Shown one piece after another: positions 16,588 through 25,035 of a stretch of DNA of 64,000 nucleotides. The stretch is taken from assembly GCF_913064665.1 (NCBI RefSeq), contig NZ_CAJYBT010000007.1:53619-117618 (forward strand), given 5' to 3'. Position 1 is the first letter of the stretch, and each line of letters begins with the position of its first letter. A program made the translations under genes and the position numbers. A model generated the notes under the pieces. It was given only the letters and a program-made list of their open reading frames with translations. It had not been told where the DNA came from and searched no databases. This DNA comes from an uncultured Thioclava sp. GTDB lineage: Bacteria > Pseudomonadota > Alphaproteobacteria > Rhodobacterales > Rhodobacteraceae.

Positions 16588-17903
16588 GCGGCGGTGCGGC
16601 GCGGGCGGCGGCGTTTGGCCTGACCGGGTGCGCCGGCAGGAGCGCCGTGATTGGCCTTGGGTGCGCCGAATTTCTGGCCGCCCCCATTGCCCCCATTGCC
16701 ACGACGTCCGCCGCTGGATTTGCCCGCCGATTTGCCGCGCTGGTTGCGCACCGAGGGGCGATTGACGGCGTTGGGACGCTCGCCAGAGGCGGTCGGGATC
16801 TCGATCTTCATCAGCTTTTCGATCTGAACCAGCAGGTCCACATCTTCGGGTGTGCAGAAGGACATTGCCTCACCTTCACGACCCGCACGCGCGGTGCGCC
16901 CGATCCGGTGTACATAGGCGTCGGGCACTTCGGGCAGATCGAAGTTGATCACGTAAGATACGCCGGGAATGTCGATCCCGCGCGCGGCGACATCGGTGGC
17001 CACCAGCACGTTGATCGTGCCGTCGCGGAATGCCTTGATCGCGCGATCGCGCTGGCCTTGCGATTTGTTGCCATGGATCGAGGCCGCGTTATAGCCATCG
17101 GCCACAAGCCCCTTCATCAGCTTTTCCGCGCCATGTTTGGTGCGCGAAAACACCAGCGTCAACGCTTTGAGATCAGCCGACAGAATATCGCGCAGCTTGT
17201 CGCCTTTTGCGGACTTGCCATCGAGGTAATGCACCGATTGAGTGACTTTATCGGCGGCTTTGCCGGGCGGGGTGACCTGCACGCGCTCGGGGTTGGTGAG
17301 ATAGGCGCGCGAGAGTTCATCCATCTGCTTGGGCATCGTGGCCGAGAACAGCATGGTCTGGCGCGGCGTGCCCAGTTTCGGCGCGATCCGGCGCAGCGCA
17401 TGGATAAAGCCCATGTCGAGCATCTGGTCGGCCTCATCAAGCACCAGATAGCGCACGGTCGACAGGTCCACCGCGCGGCGGTCCATCAAGTCGATCAGAC
17501 GGCCCGGTGTTGCCACCAGAATGTCATTGCCACGATGCATCAGGCCGATTTGGCGGTTGATCGACTGGCCGCCGACGACGGTTGCGACCTTGACCTTGGA
17601 GCCGTCGGTCAGCTTTTTGAGGTGATCTGCGATCTGGTTGACCAGCTCACGGGTGGGGGCAAGGATCAGCGCCTTGACGGTTTTCGGAGCGGGCTTGCCA
17701 GGTTCGGCCAGCAATTGATCGATCAGCGGCAGGCCAAAGGCCAGCGTCTTGCCGGTGCCGGTCTGGGCCAGACCCATCACGTCACGCCCTGACAGAGCGA
17801 GCGGGATCGCGCGCTGCTGGATCGGGGTGGGATGGGTGAGCCCCGCGCGGGTGAGGGCTTCGATCAGGGTCGGCGCAAGGCCAAGAGTTGCAAAGTCGGA
17901 CAA
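16584..17903 (-). CDS. DEAD-box ATP-dependent RNA helicase (RhlE-like)
   Basis: 439 aa. The motifs run in order: the Q-motif region THPTPIQQRAIP, motif I AQTGTGKT, Ia PTRELVNQ, II LDEADQMLD, III FSATMP, IV/V VATDVAARGIDIPGV, VI HRIGRTARAGREG. A basic Gly/Asn/Arg-rich tail (GKSSGGRRGNGGNGGGQ, then AKRRRPRRTAA) is typical of RhlE-type enzymes that act on ribosomal RNA or in the degradosome. I chose TTG 17903 because AAGGA lies 6 bases before it and MSDFATLGLAP is the normal N-terminus; GTG/ATG starts further up add residues without a site. Confidence 0.9.
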   Translation of the reverse strand: MSDFATLGLAPTLIEALTRAGLTHPTPIQQRAIPLALSGRDVMGLAQTGTGKTLAFGLPLIDQLLAEPGKPAPKTVKALILAPTRELVNQIADHLKKLTDGSKVKVATVVGGQSINRQIGLMHRGNDILVATPGRLIDLMDRRAVDLSTVRYLVLDEADQMLDMGFIHALRRIAPKLGTPRQTMLFSATMPKQMDELSRAYLTNPERVQVTPPGKAADKVTQSVHYLDGKSAKGDKLRDILSADLKALTLVFSRTKHGAEKLMKGLVADGYNAASIHGNKSQGQRDRAIKAFRDGTINVLVATDVAARGIDIPGVSYVINFDLPEVPDAYVHRIGRTARAGREGEAMSFCTPEDVDLLVQIEKLMKIEIPTASGERPNAVNRPSVRNQRGKSAGKSSGGRRGNGGNGGGQKFGAPKANHGAPAGAPGQAKRRRPRRTAA

Positions 17904-18151
17904 AATAATTCCTTTGGCGCGTGCCGGAATGGCGCGCGCGATGTGCTGCACGTCCCGATCTAGCGGGAGGCGGGCAACAGGGTTGGTGGCGCGCGGCGCG
18001 TTTCGCCGTTTGCCTTGAGAACCCTGCGTGATGGGGAACGGAAGTTTGGCGGTTGCTGATGCGCCTCAAGGGAGGGGCGCAGGCTTACTCACGCGGCAGC
18101 GCAGCAACCATTGAGGGTCAAATGGGGGAGTTTGAACGCAAAGTCAAGCCC
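17904..18151. other. Helicase upstream region, no gene seen
   Basis: Together with the repeat next to it this is about 345 bases between the helicase and tpiA, both on the minus strand. It should hold the helicase promoter; I see no coding frame and no clear promoter hexamers. Confidence 0.4.
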
Positions 18152-18240
18152 CTGCGCGGTCTCGCGCAAAGTTCGGGTCCCGCGCGGTCTCGCGCAAAAC
18201 GGATGCCGCGCGGTATCGCGTGAAAACGGATACCGCGCGG
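18152..18240. repeat. Tandem repeat of about 27 bp, 3.3 copies
   Basis: Three units starting at about 18152, 18181 and 18207, each with the self-complementary core GCGCGGTCTCGCGC (last copy GCGCGGTATCGCGT) followed by aaa-acggat-c. A partial fourth copy runs into the tpiA 3' end. It sits just past the tpiA stop on the minus strand. Confidence 0.6.
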
Positions 18241-18248
18241 GGGCCGGA

Positions 18249-18992
18249 TCAGGCGGCGTCCAGCGCGGCGATGATCGCGCCGAAATCAGCGGCTTTCAGG
18301 GATGCGCCGCCGACAAGTGCGCCATCGACATTGGAGACAGCGAAAATTTCGGTCGCATTCGAGGGTTTGACCGAGCCGCCATAAAGCAGCCGCATCCCGT
18401 CGCCCTCGGCGCCAAAGCGTTTGACCAAAGCGTTACGCATGAAATCATGAACCTCGGCGATCTGTTCCAGCATCGGCGTGCGCCCGGTGCCGATGGCCCA
18501 GACCGGTTCGTAGGCCACGACGCAATTGGCGGCGGTGGCATGATCGGGTAGCGAGCCCTTGAGCTGGTTGCCAATGATCGTCAGCGTCTCGCCGGCATCG
18601 CGCTGCGCCTCGGTTTCGCCGACGCAGACGACAGCGATCAGACCGCCCTCGATCGCGGCTTCGGCCTTGGCGCGCACCAGCACGTCGCTTTCGTGGTGAT
18701 CGGCGCGGCGCTCGGAATGGCCGACAATCGCGTGGCTTCCCCCGGCATCGGCAATCATCGCGGCGGAAATATCACCAGTATGCGCGCCGGAACCTTTCAT
18801 GTGGCAATCCTGCGCACCCACATCGAGGCTTGCCCCCGCAATCTGCGCCATCGCAGAAATCAGCGTTGCGGGTGGGCAGAGCAGCACATCGCAAAGCGGC
18901 GCGGGGTGGTTTGCCACCAGCGTTTCGACCTCGGCCAGATCCGCCTTAAGCCCGTTCATTTTCCAATTGCCAGCGGCCAGTTTGGTGCGCAT
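18249..18992 (-). CDS. tpiA: Triose-phosphate isomerase
   Basis: 247 aa. It interconverts dihydroxyacetone phosphate and glyceraldehyde-3-phosphate. AAGNWKMNG (catalytic Lys11), IVGHSERR (catalytic His) and [12 protein letters not shown] (catalytic Glu) are intact, and LLYGGSVKP is the phosphate loop. Full length. GGGAGAGAGAG precedes the start. It stands alone. Confidence 0.97.
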   Translation of the reverse strand: MRTKLAAGNWKMNGLKADLAEVETLVANHPAPLCDVLLCPPATLISAMAQIAGASLDVGAQDCHMKGSGAHTGDISAAMIADAGGSHAIVGHSERRADHHESDVLVRAKAEAAIEGGLIAVVCVGETEAQRDAGETLTIIGNQLKGSLPDHATAANCVVAYEPVWAIGTGRTPMLEQIAEVHDFMRNALVKRFGAEGDGMRLLYGGSVKPSNATEIFAVSNVDGALVGGASLKAADFGAIIAALDAA

Positions 18993-19071
18993 GCGCTCTC
19001 TCTCCCTGAATGATTACACCGGCAGATTAGGGCAGGGCGCAGGGCAGCGCAAAGGGCAAAAACGCGCAGGC

Positions 19072-19443
19072 TTAGGCCTTGGCGTCTGCTGCGTCCATAT
19101 CGGCGAATTTGATCGATTCACCGCAGCCGCAGGCCTCGACGACATTCGGGTTGCGGAACTTGAAGCCGCTTTCCAGCAAACCCGTTTCATAGTCAATCTC
19201 GGTGCCTAGCATGAACATCTGCGCCATCGGGGCGATCAGTACACGCGCGGGGCCATTTTCGACGACGATATCCATCGGGCCTGCTTCGGCGGCGACCTCC
19301 ATCGTGTATTCCATGCCCGCGCAGCCGCCCTTTTTGACGCCGATGCGAAAGCCAGCCGCGTCTTCACGCGCCATCAGCTTGGCGATTTGGGCCACGGCGG
19401 CGTCGGTCATGGTCACAGGGTCTTGTCCGGGGACGTTAAACAT
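19072..19443 (-). CDS. A-type iron-sulfur carrier (HesB/IscA/SufA family)
   Basis: 123 aa. It takes up and hands on Fe-S clusters. The three conserved cysteines are present: GGCAGMEY near residue 41 and ACGCGES near residue 108. No isc or suf genes adjoin it, so I give no symbol (erpA, sufA and iscA cannot be separated here). ATG at 19443 follows AAGGAGAGCC; MTDAAVAQIAK inside could be an alternative start. Confidence 0.9.
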   Translation of the reverse strand: MFNVPGQDPVTMTDAAVAQIAKLMAREDAAGFRIGVKKGGCAGMEYTMEVAAEAGPMDIVVENGPARVLIAPMAQMFMLGTEIDYETGLLESGFKFRNPNVVEACGCGESIKFADMDAADAKA

Positions 19444-19467
19444 GGGGGCTCTCCTTGTGACTCAAAT

Positions 19468-20211
19468 CTAGTTCGCTGGGGGTAGGATTCCAAGGGGGGC
19501 GAGGTGGCTCATCAGTGCGAGCGTCGCATAAGAGCCCGCTAAGGCCCAGCCAAACGAGGCCAGCGTGCCAATAATGACATATTCGCTTTTCGGGTTCGCG
19601 CCGTTTTTTGACACGGCCTCAAAGCGCAGGATCGATTTCGCCGCGATCAAAAAGCCGATAGCGGCAGGCTGTCCGGCCAGCACCAGCAAGAAAATAACGC
19701 CGCGTTCGAGCTGGCCGATCAGGCGGCCGCCTTGGGGCAGCCCCTCGGGTGGGGCGCTATCGTCAAAGCGCGCCATGAGTAACCCCACGGCAAAGCCGCC
19801 CGCACGGATCGCCACGATCGCCCCTGCGATCAGCGCCAGCAGGCCGGGCAACCAACTTTGATCCGCCCAAAACGCGTCGGCAAACAGGCCGGGGAAGGAG
19901 GCGGCAATCGCGGCGGTGGCCAGCAGATGCGCGCCTTGATCGGCAATAAACGCCATCAGCGCGCGGCTTTTGGGGGCAAAGGTTTTGGCGATGTCGATCA
20001 GGAAGTGGCTTAGCCCGACAAGGATCAGAGCGGCCAGTAATGCGCCAGAGAGTTGCAGCAGCAGCAAGGTACTTAAGCCCAGTAAAATCGCCAGATGGGT
20101 GGCCAGTGTGGGCATGTGACGACGCGCTTTACCTGCGACCATTTCATTGCTTTGAAACGCAAAATCGGCCAGCACATGGGCGCAGATCAGGGCGGTGAAG
20201 GTCTCGATCAT
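19468..20211 (-). CDS. DUF3307 membrane protein
   Basis: 247 aa with several hydrophobic helices. The N-terminus (ALICAHVLADFAFQSNEMV) has the HxLADFxxQ signature of DUF3307, which I recognise, and GLSHFLIDIAKTF is the second conserved block. The His and Asp residues in these membrane-embedded motifs suggest metal or ligand binding, but no activity is known to me. Its start overlaps the satD stop (ATGA), so the two are translationally coupled and probably work together. Confidence 0.8.
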   Translation of the reverse strand: MIETFTALICAHVLADFAFQSNEMVAGKARRHMPTLATHLAILLGLSTLLLLQLSGALLAALILVGLSHFLIDIAKTFAPKSRALMAFIADQGAHLLATAAIAASFPGLFADAFWADQSWLPGLLALIAGAIVAIRAGGFAVGLLMARFDDSAPPEGLPQGGRLIGQLERGVIFLLVLAGQPAAIGFLIAAKSILRFEAVSKNGANPKSEYVIIGTLASFGWALAGSYATLALMSHLAPLGILPPAN

Positions 20212-20813
20212 GCGCTGTCCTCGATCAGGGTTACCGCATCAAGGATCGCTTCATAGCCCGCGCCTTGCAAGGCTTGTGACAGCGATTGGCGGGTAATGCC
20301 GATTTCGGCGCTCGCGGCGGTTTGGGTGGGCGGATCGAGGCGCAGCATCGGTACCATCGCGCGCGCCTGTGCCTGTGTCCAACCCTGTGAGATGTGATCG
20401 AACAGCCGCAGCGCCGCCCCCAGCGCGCCGCCCCCGGCATGGGCGATGCGCGGGCCTTCTAGGGCATCCAATAGCTGCCCCGAGGCCGTGAAAACTGGCC
20501 CATGCGCGGCGTTCAGATCGGTGCCGAGGGGGAGGGTGCCTGCGCCTTGGGCAATCGCGATCCGGGTCGAAAGTTCCGGGCCAACCGCGCGCAATCGCGC
20601 CCGGATCAGCAGCGCAAGGCGCGCCTGAAATCGCGGCGTGTCCAGCGCGATTTGCCAGCCATCGCCGCGGTTGCGGGCAAAGCGCGTCGCCCCGATTTGA
20701 GGGCCCAAATCGCGGCAGGCTTGCGCCACAGCCTCAAGTGCTGCGTCCAGCGCGCAGCTTGAGAGGCGTGATGAGGCGACAAGATCGCCGGTGAGAACGC
20801 AGATCTGATCCAT
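20208..20813 (-). CDS. satD: SatD family protein with C-terminal helix-turn-helix
   Basis: 201 aa. The N-terminal half (ICVLTGDLVASSRL, then TRFARNRGDGWQIALD) has the nucleotide-cyclase-like fold described for SatD, with Asp8 of TGDLV and the RGDGWQ loop in place of catalytic residues. The C-terminal 35 residues (ASAEIGITRQSLSQALQGAG) read as an HTH. Together they suggest a ligand-sensing regulator. ATG 20813 has no Shine-Dalgarno sequence; a promoter (TTGCAT, 18 bases, TATAAC) puts the transcript start at the ATG. Three operator-like palindromes precede it. It is coupled to DUF3307. The family is named after a Streptococcus mutans sat operon gene; its function is poorly known. Confidence 0.75.
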   Translation of the reverse strand: MDQICVLTGDLVASSRLSSCALDAALEAVAQACRDLGPQIGATRFARNRGDGWQIALDTPRFQARLALLIRARLRAVGPELSTRIAIAQGAGTLPLGTDLNAAHGPVFTASGQLLDALEGPRIAHAGGGALGAALRLFDHISQGWTQAQARAMVPMLRLDPPTQTAASAEIGITRQSLSQALQGAGYEAILDAVTLIEDSA

Positions 20814-20814
20814 A

Positions 20815-20894
20815 TGCAGGTTATAATGCCTGCACTTGATTGAATGCAAGCTATTTTGCCTGCGGATAGTAAAATGCAGGCCCTAAAGCCTGCA
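20815..20894 (-). promoter_or_regulatory. satD promoter with three 30-bp-phased palindromic operators
   Basis: Three 20-bp sites share the form TGCAGG-N8-CCTGCA: 20815-20834 (perfect arms), 20845-20864 (TGCAAG/CCTGCG, degenerate) and 20875-20894 (perfect, extending to AAAATGCAGG/CCTGCATTTT). Their centres are exactly 30 bp apart, about three helical turns. On the minus strand TTGCAT (20849-20844) and TATAAC (20825-20820) with an 18-base spacer form a sigma-70-like promoter whose -10 lies in the first site, so binding there should repress satD. Confidence 0.75.
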
Positions 20895-20927
20895 TTTTGG
20901 TCGTCGTGACGGCATGTCTGCCCGAGA

Positions 20928-21998
20928 TCAGCCCAACGCGGGATAATCCGTGTAGCCCTCGGCCCCGCCACCATAAAGGTGTTCGCCATCCAGCGGGTTC
21001 AACTCCGCGCCCGTTTGAAAGCGCTGCGGCAGGTCGGGATTGGCGATGAACAGCCGCCCGAACGCCACCGCTGCAGCACCATCGGCCAGCGCGGCCTCGG
21101 CCATCTCGTGGCTATAGCCGTTATTGGCGATATAGGGGGCGGTGATGCGATTGCGCAGCGCCTCGATCGCACCCTCTGGCCAGTCGCGCGCACCGCCCGT
21201 TTGCCCCTCGATCAGATGCACAAAGGCCAGATCTTGCGTGTTGAGGAAATCGACCACGGCGGCGAACAGCTCGGGGGTGTCGCTGGAAATGCCGACGTTA
21301 TTCGCGTTCGAATAGGGCGACAGGCGGATGCCCACACGGCCCGGCCCCCAGACGCTGATGACCGTCTCGACCACTTCGCGCAGGAACCGCGTGCGGTTCT
21401 CGATCGAGCCGCCGTAGCTGTCGGTGCGGGTGTTTGAGGTGTCGCGCAGAAACTGGTCGATGAGATAGCCGTTGGCGGCGTGAATCTCGACGCCGTCAAA
21501 GCCTGCTGCCTTGGCGCATTCGGCCGCGTTGCGATAATCCGCGACCGTCGCCGCGATCTCGTCCTGCGTCAGCGCGTGGGGAACGGTCGTTGCGACAAAG
21601 CCGGTGCCGTCAAAGGTTTTCGACTCGGCCGAGATCGCCGAGGGGGCCACCGGATCGCGCCCATCCAGCAGTTGGGGCACGGAAATGCGCCCGACATGCC
21701 AGATCTGCGCGACGATCTTGGACCCCGCGCCATGTACCGCATCCGTGACTTTGCGCCAGCCCGCGACCTGCGCGTCATTGTAGATGCCAGGCGTCCAGGC
21801 ATAGCCCTGACCCATCGGCGAAATCTGCGTGCCCTCGGAGATGATCAGCCCGGCGGTGGCGCGCTGGCGGTAATACTCGACCGTCAGATCGACAGGCACC
21901 AGATCGGGCGCACGGTTGCGCGTCAACGGAGCCATGACGAAACGGTTGGCGATCTCGATCTGGCCAAGCGTTGTGGGGGTAAACAGCATATCGGTCAT
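20928..21998 (-). CDS. Old Yellow Enzyme family alkene reductase (NADH:flavin oxidoreductase)
   Basis: 356 aa, an FMN-dependent TIM barrel that reduces activated C=C bonds with NAD(P)H. Family marks are NRFVMAPLTRNRA near residue 17, the FDGVEIHAANGYLIDQFLR block with active-site His/Asn, and TRTDSYGGSIENRTRFL. It resembles the N-ethylmaleimide reductase/xenobiotic reductase group. ATG 21998 follows AAGGATAAAGG; longer in-frame starts look non-coding. Physiological substrate unknown. Confidence 0.92.
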   Translation of the reverse strand: MTDMLFTPTTLGQIEIANRFVMAPLTRNRAPDLVPVDLTVEYYRQRATAGLIISEGTQISPMGQGYAWTPGIYNDAQVAGWRKVTDAVHGAGSKIVAQIWHVGRISVPQLLDGRDPVAPSAISAESKTFDGTGFVATTVPHALTQDEIAATVADYRNAAECAKAAGFDGVEIHAANGYLIDQFLRDTSNTRTDSYGGSIENRTRFLREVVETVISVWGPGRVGIRLSPYSNANNVGISSDTPELFAAVVDFLNTQDLAFVHLIEGQTGGARDWPEGAIEALRNRITAPYIANNGYSHEMAEAALADGAAAVAFGRLFIANPDLPQRFQTGAELNPLDGEHLYGGGAEGYTDYPALG

Positions 21999-22093
21999 TG
22001 CGCCTTTATCCTTGATTGGAGAGGGTTTCCTGTCCCCGAAATGGGGCGCGCGGGCAGGGCGACAAGGGCGCGCAAGGGGGGTGTGCAAAAATG

Positions 22094-22130
22094 CAAAGGG
22101 CGGCGCGGGATCGCCCCGCACCGCCCTTCA
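22094..22130 (-). terminator. Probable terminator of the sufT-like gene
   Basis: Minus-strand reading gives AAGGGCGG-TGCGGGG ... CCCGCG-CCGCCCTT with one or two bulges, followed by TTGCATTTTTGC, 20 bases past the stop. The stem is strong but the U tract is interrupted. Confidence 0.5.
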
Positions 22131-22150
22131 ATAAAGCGCATCACGAATGG

Positions 22151-22516
22151 TTACATAAAGCCCAGTTCGAGGCGCGCCTCGTCCGACATCATGTCCATGC
22201 CCCATTGCGGATCAAAGGTCATCTCGACATCGACATCGCGCAAGCCCCCGACCGAGGCCACCGCATCCTGCACCCAGCCCGGCATCTCACCGGCCACCGG
22301 ACAGCCCGGCGCGGTCAGCGTCATGATCAGCTTGGCGTCGTTTTCGGGGCTGATTTCAATCGTGTAGATCAGGCCGAGGTCATAGATATTGACCGGAATT
22401 TCCGGGTCATAGACGGTGCGACAGGCATCCACCACCTGCTCATAAAGCGGATGATCGGTGCTGGAGGGCTTGATCAGCGGCGTGCCCTCAAGCGGGTTTT
22501 CGGGAGTGGCGGTCAT
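22151..22516 (-). CDS. SufT/MIP18 (DUF59) family Fe-S assembly factor
   Basis: 121 aa. The DUF59 core VYDPEIPVNIYDLGLIY and the motif TLTAPGCPVAGEMPGWV with the reactive Cys are present; the C-terminus WGMDMMSDEARLELGFM is characteristic of the SufT group. These proteins help mature Fe-S proteins. In many bacteria the gene belongs to a suf operon; here it stands apart, a few kb from the A-type carrier. GAGAGAGACCCC precedes the start. Confidence 0.9.
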   Translation of the reverse strand: MTATPENPLEGTPLIKPSSTDHPLYEQVVDACRTVYDPEIPVNIYDLGLIYTIEISPENDAKLIMTLTAPGCPVAGEMPGWVQDAVASVGGLRDVDVEMTFDPQWGMDMMSDEARLELGFM

Positions 22517-22688
22517 GGGGTCTCTCTCGCGGTTCGCGGATATCTCGACTGTTTATATAGGGATTGCATGGCCCGGGTAAAGGGAGCGCGTCATGACGCA
22601 AGCGTGAGCCTAGGTCTTGCGCCAGCGCGGGTGTGGCAAGCAACGGTGCCCCAAGCGCAAGGCTTGCGGCGATCCGTCTGGCGCGCAT
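22488..22688 (-). CDS. Orphan signal-peptide micro-ORF (doubtful)
   Basis: 66 codons. Residues 1-24 look like a genuine Sec signal peptide: MRARR, a hydrophobic stretch, then ATPALA|Q. The remaining 42 residues are Arg/Pro-rich and lack domain character, and its end overlaps the sufT-like start by 29 bases in another frame. There is no clear ribosome site. It may be the 5' remnant of a lost exported protein or a chance frame. Confidence 0.25.
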   Translation of the reverse strand: MRARRIAASLALGAPLLATPALAQDLGSRLRHDALPLPGPCNPYINSRDIREPRERPHDRHSRKPA

Positions 22689-22825
22689 GGTCGTATTCAC
22701 TCGCAAAACGCTCCCTGAAACCGCTTTAGAAGGGCAGGGCGCGTGCGTCACCTTGCTAGGCCCTGTTTTCTGCGCTCCGTTCGCGCCCACTTGACCAACG
22801 GGGCGCTTCACGCCAAACCGCTTGC
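22517..22825. other. Divergent promoter region, sufT-like/prfA
   Basis: About 310 bases between divergent genes. Apart from the doubtful signal-peptide frame I see no gene; no strong promoter hexamers or Shine-Dalgarno sequence stand before prfA, whose translation start is therefore less certain. Confidence 0.35.
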
Positions 22826-23881
22826 ATGTTGCCCGAAGAGAAACTTGTCCAGATCCTTGCACGCTTCGAATATCTCGAGGCGCAGCTTTCCAGTGGCGCT
22901 GATTCTGCGAAAATCGCCCAGATCAGCCGCGAATATTCCGAACTGAAACCCGTCGTCGCCCAGATCGAGGCGTGGCAACACGCGCGCGCCGATCTGGCCG
23001 AGGCTGAGGGCTGGCTGGATGATCCCGAAATGAAGGGTCTCGCCGAGGAAGAACTGCCCCAACTCAAGGCGCGCATCCCCGAGATGGAGCAGGCTTTGCG
23101 TCTGGCGCTATTGCCCAAAGATGCCGCCGACGCGCGCCCGGCTATTCTGGAAATTCGCCCCGGAACAGGGGGCGAAGAGGCGGCGTTGTTCGCCGGTGAT
23201 CTGCTGCGGATGTATCAGAAATACGCCGAGAAACATGGCTGGCGCTTTGAGCTGATGGAACTGACTCAGACCGAACTCGGCGGCGTCAAAGAGGCGGTCG
23301 CGCGCATCGAGGGCGCGGGCGTGTTCGCGCGGCTCAAGTTCGAATCCGGCGTACACCGGGTGCAGCGCGTGCCCGAAACCGAGGCAGGCGGGCGTATCCA
23401 TACCTCGGCGGCTACCGTGGCCGTGTTGCCCGAGGCCGAAGAGGTCGATATCGACATCCCCGCCAGCGATATTCGCATCGACACGATGCGGGCCTCTGGG
23501 GCAGGCGGGCAGCACGTCAACACGACGGATTCGGCGGTGCGCATCACCCATATCCCGACCGGCATCGTGGTCACGTCTTCCGAGAAATCCCAGCACCAGA
23601 ACCGCGCCAATGCGATGGCCGTTCTGCGCGCGCGTCTGTTTGAGGTCGAGCGTGAGCGCGCCGCCTCTGAGCGCGCCGAAAGCCGCAAATCGCAGGTCGG
23701 CTCGGGGGATCGCTCGGAACGCATCCGCACCTATAATTTCCCCCAAGGACGGCTGAGCGATCACCGCATCAATCTCACGCTCTACGCGCTGGCGCAAATG
23801 ATGGAGGGCGAGCTGGACGAGGTGATCTCGGCGCTGATCGCCGATGATCAGGCAGCCAAACTGGCGGAGATGGAGGGGTGA
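22826..23881 (+). CDS. prfA: Peptide chain release factor 1
   Basis: 351 aa, normal for RF1, which ends translation at UAA and UAG. The stop-codon recognition PxT tripeptide is PET in [15 protein letters not shown]; the GGQ of [17 protein letters not shown] enters the peptidyl-transferase centre. The start lacks a good ribosome site. prmC, which methylates the GGQ glutamine, overlaps it by 4 bases (GTGA), a standard pair. RF1 matters for the UAG in dctB, because it would end translation there. Confidence 0.97.
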   Translation: MLPEEKLVQILARFEYLEAQLSSGADSAKIAQISREYSELKPVVAQIEAWQHARADLAEAEGWLDDPEMKGLAEEELPQLKARIPEMEQALRLALLPKDAADARPAILEIRPGTGGEEAALFAGDLLRMYQKYAEKHGWRFELMELTQTELGGVKEAVARIEGAGVFARLKFESGVHRVQRVPETEAGGRIHTSAATVAVLPEAEEVDIDIPASDIRIDTMRASGAGGQHVNTTDSAVRITHIPTGIVVTSSEKSQHQNRANAMAVLRARLFEVERERAASERAESRKSQVGSGDRSERIRTYNFPQGRLSDHRINLTLYALAQMMEGELDEVISALIADDQAAKLAEMEG

Positions 23882-24735
23882 AGGCGCAAGAGGCGCTGGT
23901 TGGTGCCACCCGCCAGTTGACGCAGGCCGGGATCGAGGGCGCTGCGGGCGATGCGCGCCGCTTGCTTGCCCATGCTTTGGGGGTCGCGCCCGATCGGCTG
24001 ACCTTGGCGTTGCAAGACCCGCTACCCGAGGGCGCGCAGATGCGTCTGGACGCCGCGATTGCAGCGCGCGCAGCGCATCAGCCAGTCGCCCAGATCACTG
24101 GCAAACGGATGTTCTGGGGGCAAGAATTTCGTGTCACCCGCGATACGCTCGACCCGCGCCCGGAAACCGAAACGCTGGTAGCCACAGCGCTTGAACAGCC
24201 CTTTGTCAGCCTGCTGGATCTGGGCACGGGCACCGGTTGCATCCTGATTTCGCTGCTCAAATCCATGCCCTTCGCGCGTGGAACCGGTACGGATATCTCG
24301 CCAGCCGCGCTTGAGATCGCACGCGAGAACGCGCAGACGCTGGGCGTCGCACCTCGCGCCACGCTGATTGAATCGGACTGGTTTTCTGCCGTGCCGGGGC
24401 GCTTTGATCTGATCGTGTCGAACCCGCCCTATATCGCGCAGGACGAAATGGCGGGGCTAAGCGCCGATGTGCGCGACTGGGAGCCTCTGGGCGCGTTGAC
24501 GCCGGGCGGTGACGGGTTGGACGCTTACCGTGCGATTGCGCGCGGGGCCGGGGCGCGGCTGATGGCGGGCGGGCGGATCTTGCTGGAAATCGGGCCAACG
24601 CAAGGGGCCGCAGTCCGCGCGCTTCTGGCCGCGCAAGGCTTTCACGATATCGCGATACGTCAGGATTTTGACGGGCGCGATCGCGTGGTTACAGCGCTGC
24701 AACCGGGCGATACGGACAGCTGTGGCTGCGCCTGA
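23878..24735 (+). CDS. prmC: Release factor glutamine methyltransferase
   Basis: 285 aa, SAM-dependent. An N-terminal helical domain is followed by the Rossmann domain with [16 protein letters not shown] (SAM loop) and the NPPY motif of glutamine methylation (VSNPPYIAQ). It methylates the GGQ glutamine of RF1/RF2. The GTG start overlaps the prfA stop (GTGA), so translation is coupled. A Cys-rich tail (DSCGCA) is unusual but short. Confidence 0.95.
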   Translation: MKAQEALVGATRQLTQAGIEGAAGDARRLLAHALGVAPDRLTLALQDPLPEGAQMRLDAAIAARAAHQPVAQITGKRMFWGQEFRVTRDTLDPRPETETLVATALEQPFVSLLDLGTGTGCILISLLKSMPFARGTGTDISPAALEIARENAQTLGVAPRATLIESDWFSAVPGRFDLIVSNPPYIAQDEMAGLSADVRDWEPLGALTPGGDGLDAYRAIARGAGARLMAGGRILLEIGPTQGAAVRALLAAQGFHDIAIRQDFDGRDRVVTALQPGDTDSCGCA

Positions 24736-25035
24736 GCGCCAGATTTTCTTGCCAAATTCCGCCGATCTATGGATAAATTACACCAAATTCCCGATAAATA
24801 GCCGTATCTGCGCAATTAGAGGCTTGAAACCGCGCGCGGCCCATGTTTACTGCAACCTTGTGCAGATTGGAGAGTATCTCCCCTCGCACGGCTCAGCTTC
24901 ACACTGCGGGTCGCGGATCAATAGCAGGCATTTTCTGGCCTGTGCCTGATCCGGCCATCCCGCGCGGCACGCGCCCCGTTTCGGGGCCTGACCCCGAAAA
25001 TGCGCCCTTGAGGTGCCACAAGCCAAAAGAAAACC
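24736..25035. other. Leader region of the DUF4167 gene with possible heat-shock-type promoter
   Basis: 300 bases without a gene. CTTGAA (24823-24828) and CCATGT (24841-24846) with 12 bases between resemble alphaproteobacterial RpoH boxes, though the spacer is short. A GC-rich hairpin (GCCCCGTTTCGGGGC) lies near 24971-24985 in the leader. Confidence 0.3.

Noticed and set aside
20811..20900. CRISPR-like look of the phased repeats before satD
   Set aside because: Units are adjacent 30-bp palindromes without unique spacers, only three in number, and overlap a promoter. An operator array explains them better.
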